Assembly (NCBI GenBank): GCA_009911065.1
Contig: QXWR01000015.1
Coordinates: 37,430-101,429 of the forward strand
Source of the DNA: Clostridiaceae bacterium
GTDB taxonomy: Bacteria > Bacillota > Clostridia > Lachnospirales > Lachnospiraceae
Length of the DNA: 64,000 nt
Reading direction: 5' to 3'
The translations under genes were made by a program, and so were the position numbers. Under the pieces are notes generated by a model. It made no database searches, had not been told where the DNA came from, and saw nothing but the letters and a program-made list of their open reading frames with translations. This document shows positions 60,037 to 64,000 of the stretch, one piece after another; position 1 is the first letter of the stretch, and each line of letters starts with the position of its first letter.

Positions 60037-60117
60037 CTTCGGATTTTCGTGGTTCCACCGTTCTTTTGACAGAGGGTGAATGGTTTCAGAAACTCTGAAA
60101 AACTTATATTGCCGAAG
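60037..60117 (+). other. Possible structured leader of the surface-protein gene
   Basis: CTTCGG (60037-60042) can pair with CCGAAG (60112-60117), enclosing a 7-bp hairpin TTTCAGA/TCTGAAA (60084-60100) and a weak GTG/CAC stem-loop. The closing helix ends seven bases before the AGGAGG of the surface-protein gene. It matches no riboswitch class I know. Confidence 0.35.
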
Positions 60118-60136
60118 CAAACTAGGAGGAACTTGT

Positions 60137-62377
60137 ATGAAAAGGAATTTAAAGCATTACAGGCAGATTGCAAGCACCGTCTTGATCACAACTCTGCTGA
60201 TGGCGCCATCATTAAGTCCATTGACTTCCCTGGCGGACAATCCAGATGACGGAGTGATGTATGAAGACATCATTGAGGATGCGGACGAAGGGTATTATGA
60301 TGAGGAAGATACGGTTGTTTATAGCAGGGCAGCGCGGGTGGCCAGTGGTTCGAATCTTAATGTAACTGCATTGGATTTGACAGAACCAGAGAAGGCAGTA
60401 GATGCTGGCACAAAAAATCACACCATTGATGGCAGCGTTACCATAGCTTCCGGCAGCAACTGGACGGATGGTTTGGCGAGTTCATCAAATGCAACTTCTG
60501 CGGAAGTGGTCAGTGATAATATTAAATTATCGATTCCACAGGGGTTATATGCGACTGCTCCAACAAAAGTAAGCAGTGTAACGATAAACGGAACGACAGC
60601 AACTTTTAAAATTAGTGGTGATATTGCAGCTGACGCAAAGGGAGACTATACTGTTACCGCGGCTTGGGGCGAAAAGACCGGAACAGCTACAGTTACGGTA
60701 ACACCAAAAACCATAGAAAAGAAAGAAGTCACATTAGAATTTCCAGACACAAGTTTGGAGGTTCAGGAGGGAAAGTCAAAAAATGTGACAATGAAGTTTA
60801 ATCCAGATGGAATTTGGGAAAAAGTAAATATTGATTCTGACAATCCAGAAGCAGTGAAAGTAACTAAGGGAAAAAGCGGCATTGTGATTTTGGAAGGTTT
60901 GAAAGTGACAGAAGAGCCGGTAACGGTTACAGCTGCATTTGAGGAGAATGAGGAGTATCAGGGCGCGGAAGCTACTCTTTCTGTAACGGTAACTGCTGCT
61001 TCGTTAGAGGAAGAAGGAACGGTAACTCTTTTGATGGAAGGCGGCGATCTGATCATCGAGCCAGAGGAAGAGGGGACAGCGACAATCGTTGCCAAGGTGG
61101 ATGGTGGCTTCCCCACGGCGGAAGATGTGATGGCTGGAGTGAAGGATGTAGTCAATGATCCAAATGGTGTGATTGAGTACAGTTTTGATCAAAATACAGG
61201 AAAAATCAAGGTAAAAGGCTTAAAACCAGGAAATGCTTCTATTACATATTCCTATGCAAACAGTAAAGGAGAATCTGAAGTCACACTGCAAGTTAGAGTT
61301 GTAAAGGCAGCAGAGACAGTAGAGCCTGCAGGGGTGAATACAGAAGGGGCCGAGGTGGATGTTGCCGGAGCAGACTTTAAGGGAGGAAACAAGCCGGAAG
61401 GTGTGACAGAGCAGGAACATCAGAAGAATGTAGAGGATATAAAGAACGCTGTAGAAAAGAGCCTTACCAGCAACAAAAATTTAAAAGGCGACAGTAAACT
61501 GATAATCAACAATGGTCAGAATTTGGCTGAGTTTGGAGTGAAGGAACCAGAAGGAGTTATTTATCCATTGCAGAAACTTGAGTCAATGACTATGGGATAT
61601 GAAAATGGAACGCCTGTTCTGAAAAGTATGAAATTTGACATCAGCTTGTATTGGAGACCAAAGGACTTTGACTCTAATGCCAGAGGTGCAAAGCTGAAAT
61701 CTGGATTAAAAGGTTCTTTTAAGTTCCGGATTCCGGTTCCTGAGATTGTAGGAAATAAAAAATATGCAAATGTAAAGCATAATGGAACACTCCTGCCACA
61801 ATATACAATTCAAAAGGATGGCAACGGCTGGTATATTACGGTTAAGGTAAACAGTTTCAGTCCCTTTGAAGTGGAATTTACCGATACAAGACGGTCCAGT
61901 GGAAGTAGCAGCGGCGGAAGCGGTGGAAGCGGAAGCAGCGGCCATTCCACCACAACCGCCAACACACAGCCAGACACCATGTTTGGCAACTGGCAGCAGG
62001 ATGAGCAGGGCTGGAGATTCATGCAAAATAATGGTACCTATGCAGCCAATGCATGGGGAAGAATTAATGGATTCTGGTATTATTTTGGAGAAAATACCTA
62101 CATGCAGACCGGATGGATTTTTGTTGGCGAGCAGTGGTACTATTTGAGTCAGGCTCCTGAGTCTATTGGAAAAATGCAGACCGGACCAGTTCATGATGTG
62201 GCCACAGACCGGTGGTTCTACGCAGATGATTCCGGAGCTATACAGACCGGATGGCAGTACATTGAAGAATCCTGGCGTTATCTGGACCCTGCAAGTGAAG
62301 GGGTAAGAGGCGCTATGGTGACAAATCAGTGGATAGATGGCCGTTATCTGGATGCACAGGGAAAATGGAACGAATAA
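60137..62377 (+). CDS. Large secreted surface protein with Ig-like domains and wall-binding repeats
   Basis: From ATG 60137 (AGGAGG at 7 bases) a 746-residue protein. A signal peptide with hydrophobic core STVLITTLLMAPSLSPL is followed by an acidic Asp/Glu/Tyr-rich segment, several beta-sandwich regions of the bacterial Ig-like type (VSSVTINGTTATFKIS; KKEVTLEFPDTSLEVQEGKS; NASITYSYANSKGESEVTLQV), and a domain ending in WYITVKVNSFSPFEVEFTD. A Ser/Gly linker and about five C-terminal choline-binding-type repeats follow (GWRFMQNNGTYAANAW, FWYYFGENTYMQTGW, QWYYLSQ, RWFYADDSGAIQTGW). No catalytic domain is recognised; adhesion or envelope structure is the likely role. Confidence 0.88.
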   Translation: MKRNLKHYRQIASTVLITTLLMAPSLSPLTSLADNPDDGVMYEDIIEDADEGYYDEEDTVVYSRAARVASGSNLNVTALDLTEPEKAVDAGTKNHTIDGSVTIASGSNWTDGLASSSNATSAEVVSDNIKLSIPQGLYATAPTKVSSVTINGTTATFKISGDIAADAKGDYTVTAAWGEKTGTATVTVTPKTIEKKEVTLEFPDTSLEVQEGKSKNVTMKFNPDGIWEKVNIDSDNPEAVKVTKGKSGIVILEGLKVTEEPVTVTAAFEENEEYQGAEATLSVTVTAASLEEEGTVTLLMEGGDLIIEPEEEGTATIVAKVDGGFPTAEDVMAGVKDVVNDPNGVIEYSFDQNTGKIKVKGLKPGNASITYSYANSKGESEVTLQVRVVKAAETVEPAGVNTEGAEVDVAGADFKGGNKPEGVTEQEHQKNVEDIKNAVEKSLTSNKNLKGDSKLIINNGQNLAEFGVKEPEGVIYPLQKLESMTMGYENGTPVLKSMKFDISLYWRPKDFDSNARGAKLKSGLKGSFKFRIPVPEIVGNKKYANVKHNGTLLPQYTIQKDGNGWYITVKVNSFSPFEVEFTDTRRSSGSSSGGSGGSGSSGHSTTTANTQPDTMFGNWQQDEQGWRFMQNNGTYAANAWGRINGFWYYFGENTYMQTGWIFVGEQWYYLSQAPESIGKMQTGPVHDVATDRWFYADDSGAIQTGWQYIEESWRYLDPASEGVRGAMVTNQWIDGRYLDAQGKWNE

Positions 62378-62471
62378 TTTCATTGTCCCGGAAATTCAGA
62401 AGTAATGCTATAGTGGAAGCAATTTAGAGGCATTTTCAGAAAAATAAGAATAGACTTCGGCGGATATAGAA

Positions 62472-62502
62472 AAAGGGCTGTCCTGAAAGGGGCAGCCTTT
62501 TT
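62472..62502 (+). terminator. Intrinsic terminator after the surface protein
   Basis: AAAGGGCTGTCC (62472-62483) pairs with GGGGCAGCCTTT (62489-62500) with one bulge and one G-T pair; TTT follows. Confidence 0.8.
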
Positions 62503-62555
62503 GTGCGAAGAAACAAAGTGGCGTAATCCTGCTGGCTTTAAAGGACGGGTTAAGG

Positions 62556-62584
62556 TAGCCAAAAGCAGCCGTCTGTGTTATACT
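62556..62584 (+). promoter_or_regulatory. Extended -10 promoter of the dus gene
   Basis: TAGCCA (62556-62561), 17 bases, TATACT (62579-62584) with an upstream TGT. Confidence 0.55.
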
Positions 62585-62619
62585 TGCGCCATGGAAACAT
62601 GGAAAGCAAAAAGAAAAGA

Positions 62620-63606
62620 ATGATTGAGATTGAGACGGAGGTAAACCGTAAAGTGAATTTTTATTTTGCGCCAATGGAAGGAATTACCGGGTATGTATAC
62701 CGGAATGCACATCATCGGTTTTATGGGAATATAACACAATATTTTACCCCTTTTATTGCGCCTAATTCTTCCAGGAAACTGACTTCCCGGGAGATGAATG
62801 ATATTTTGCCTGGGAATAATGCCAATGTTCCGGTTGTGCCTCAGATTCTGACAAACCGGGCGGAAGATTTTATTTGGGCGGCGGCAAAGATACAAGAGCT
62901 TGGTTATAAGGAGATCAATTTAAACCTGGGCTGTCCGTCTGGGACTGTGGTGGCAAAAAATCGCGGGGCAGGTTTTTTGGCTTTCCCTTTGGATTTGAAT
63001 CGTTTTCTGGAGACGGTCAGCAGAGAAATGGAAAGAATGGGCATGAAGTTTTCCATTAAGACTCGGTCAGGAAAGGACAGACCAGAGGAATTTGAGGGAT
63101 TGCTTATGATTTTTAATCAATATCCATTAGAACGACTGATTCTTCATCCCAGAGTTCAGGCGGATTTTTACAAAAACCGGCCGAACTGGGAGGTTTTTGG
63201 AAAGGCAGTCAGGGACAGTACAAATCGGGTTTGCTATAATGGAGATCTTTTTACGCCAGAAGATATTGGGGTGTTTACAAACCAGTTTGTTCAGGTGGAA
63301 GAGATCATGCTGGGGCGGGGACTTCTTAAAAATCCGGCTCTTGCAGAAGCGGCCGGGGGTGAAGAAAAGCCAGATGAAAATGGTTTTCAAAGACTGCGGG
63401 CTTTCCATGACGCAGTTTTGCTGGGATACCAAGAAATTATTCCGGGAGATCGGAATGTGCTTTTTAAAATGAAAGAGCTGTGGTCGTATTTGGCAGATGG
63501 GTTTTCAGAAGGGGAACGGCTGAGAAAGAAAATTCGGAAAGCCGGACGGATGGAGGAGTATCTGGCAGCAGTGGAACGAATGTTTGAATCCTGCGGATTG
63601 GAATGA
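62620..63606 (+). CDS. dus: tRNA-dihydrouridine synthase
   Basis: Reduces uridines in the tRNA D-loop to dihydrouridine with FMN. The TIM-barrel product shows FYFAPMEGITGYVYRN at the start of the barrel, NLGCPSGTVVAKNRGAGFL with the catalytic Cys, KFSIKTRSGKDRPEEF, the flavin-site ILHPRVQADFY and IMLGRGLLKNP. The start is uncertain: ATG 62620 is used here, but GTG 62653, preceded by GGAGG at 11 bases, gives a product starting directly at the conserved FYFAPMEG. ATG 62599 is the longest plausible form given the promoter at 62556-62584. Confidence 0.92.
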   Translation: MIEIETEVNRKVNFYFAPMEGITGYVYRNAHHRFYGNITQYFTPFIAPNSSRKLTSREMNDILPGNNANVPVVPQILTNRAEDFIWAAAKIQELGYKEINLNLGCPSGTVVAKNRGAGFLAFPLDLNRFLETVSREMERMGMKFSIKTRSGKDRPEEFEGLLMIFNQYPLERLILHPRVQADFYKNRPNWEVFGKAVRDSTNRVCYNGDLFTPEDIGVFTNQFVQVEEIMLGRGLLKNPALAEAAGGEEKPDENGFQRLRAFHDAVLLGYQEIIPGDRNVLFKMKELWSYLADGFSEGERLRKKIRKAGRMEEYLAAVERMFESCGLE

Positions 63607-63703
63607 AAATCCAGTTGTACTAGTTAAATTCAATTACAAGTGTTGAAAACCCGATTTCTTGTATTTTAATAATATTTTTATCTTAATGAAAAAAATATAA
63701 AGC

Positions 63704-63734
63704 AGTTGACAGTCGTCCGGCTGTCAACTATACT
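63704..63734 (+). promoter_or_regulatory. Consensus promoter embedded in a 26-bp palindrome
   Basis: TTGACA (63706-63711), 17 bases, TATACT (63729-63734). AGTTGACAG (63704-63712) and CTGTCAACT (63721-63729) are perfect inverted arms covering the -35 and spacer. This is the layout of a repressor operator. Confidence 0.75.
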
Positions 63735-63744
63735 TAGTTTATCA

Positions 63745-63767
63745 TTACCAGAGATTCTCTCTGGTAA
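63745..63767 (+). other. Perfect 10-bp hairpin at the predicted transcript start
   Basis: TTACCAGAGA (63745-63754), TTC, TCTCTGGTAA (63758-63767), about +5 to +27 from the promoter at 63704-63734. It could be a 5' stabiliser or a second operator. Confidence 0.6.
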
Positions 63768-63885
63768 ATTCCTAAAGTTCTTATTTTTGTGACTATGTAT
63801 GAAGTCAATTTTCCAGAAGTAAATCGAAATCGTGCAGAAAGGAGGCTTGTTAAAAGAAAAAAGGACGATTTTTCGTCTTAAACTC

Positions 63886-63915
63886 TTGCAAAAAATAGAA
63901 AAAATACATTATAAT
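63886..63915 (+). promoter_or_regulatory. Promoter of the last, partial gene
   Basis: TTGCAA (63886-63891), 18 bases, TATAAT (63910-63915), close before the AAAGG site and ATG 63934. Confidence 0.7.
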
Positions 63916-63933
63916 GAAAGGAAAGAAAGGCAT

Positions 63934-64000
63934 ATGGGAGCAATCGCATATCAAAATAAGGATATTGCCTCCAAACTGACCGCAGAACTTCTGGTGGGAA
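63934..64000 (+). CDS. Start of an unidentified gene (cut by window end)
   Basis: An open frame from ATG 63934, preceded by AAAGGAAAGAAAGG, runs out of the window after 22 codons (MGAIAYQNKDIASKLTAELL and on). Two promoters lie upstream. The visible part is too short to assign. Confidence 0.6.
   Translation, partial: MGAIAYQNKDIASKLTAELLVG

Larger units (their letters stand above)
63607..63933. other. Intergenic region with two promoters and palindromes
   Basis: 327 A+T-rich bases without a recognisable gene. From left: a weak TACAAG/CTTGTA hairpin followed by TTTTAAT (63635-63670, possible dus terminator); a palindromic consensus promoter (63704-63734); a perfect hairpin (63745-63767); and a second promoter (63886-63915) serving the last gene. 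Confidence 0.6.

Noticed and set aside
59950..60136. c-di-GMP riboswitch before the surface-protein gene
   Set aside because: The conserved GEMM core motifs are not present; only generic hairpins can be drawn.

Overview
The window looks like chromosomal DNA of a Gram-positive, spore-forming gut Firmicute of the Lachnospiraceae/Clostridia type. The evidence is the gene order rimP-nusA-ylxR-ylxQ-infB-rbfA-nrnA-truB-ribF, pyrophosphate-type phosphofructokinase, DUF3793 and DUF1846 proteins, choline-binding-type cell-wall repeats, strong AGGAGG ribosome sites and consensus TTGACA/TATAAT promoters. I cannot name a genus. No rRNA, tRNA, insertion sequence, prophage or CRISPR array is visible.

Layout. 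1-4.6 kb: end of scpA, scpB, then dut, a TPR membrane protein, hflX and a small membrane protein, closed by a strong terminator. 4.6-6.9 kb (minus): an autoregulated-looking GntR/FadR regulator and a SpoIID-like peptidoglycan-binding protein. 6.9-9.5 kb (minus): an A+T-rich island with a DNA adenine methyltransferase and an XRE regulator. 9.5-14 kb: carAB. 13.9-21.3 kb: an ABC-2 export system with a zinc-ribbon membrane protein, then an L,D-transpeptidase. 21.4-31 kb: hexuronate catabolism. lacI-uxaC on the minus strand is divergent from uxaA, followed by iclR, KDPG aldolase, KDG kinase, a second PfkB kinase and PPi-phosphofructokinase. 31-34 kb: a cell-wall repeat protein behind a MerR-type promoter, and a MerR regulator. 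34-41 kb: DUF3793, AlkC, MATE/Crp and LysE/LysR divergent pairs, and a chemoreceptor. 41-46 kb: zinc ABC uptake (znuACB) and Ktr potassium uptake. 46-48 kb: a small membrane protein and a YeiH transporter. 48-57.5 kb: the translation operon. 57.5-64 kb: DUF1846, two divergent ribbon-helix-helix proteins, a large surface protein, a dihydrouridine synthase and the start of an unidentified gene.

How the parts work together. The uronate block takes glucuronate/galacturonate through UxaC, altronate dehydration by UxaA, phosphorylation by KDG kinase and cleavage by KDPG aldolase into central glycolysis. A tagaturonate/fructuronate reductase is not in the window. Two layers of control can be read directly. 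Twin LacI-type palindromes sit on the start points of the divergent lacI-uxaC and uxaA promoters, and a separate 16-bp palindrome follows the aldolase promoter, probably for the neighbouring IclR protein.

The least explained parts are: (a) the pair of RHH proteins and their palindrome-studded intergenic region next to the surface protein; (b) the methyltransferase/XRE island with no recognisable nuclease; (c) the zinc-ribbon ABC-2 cluster; (d) the MerR-type 19-bp-spacer promoter of the cell-wall repeat protein; (e) an unusual palindromic promoter near the right end. None of these is proved to be a new system from sequence alone.
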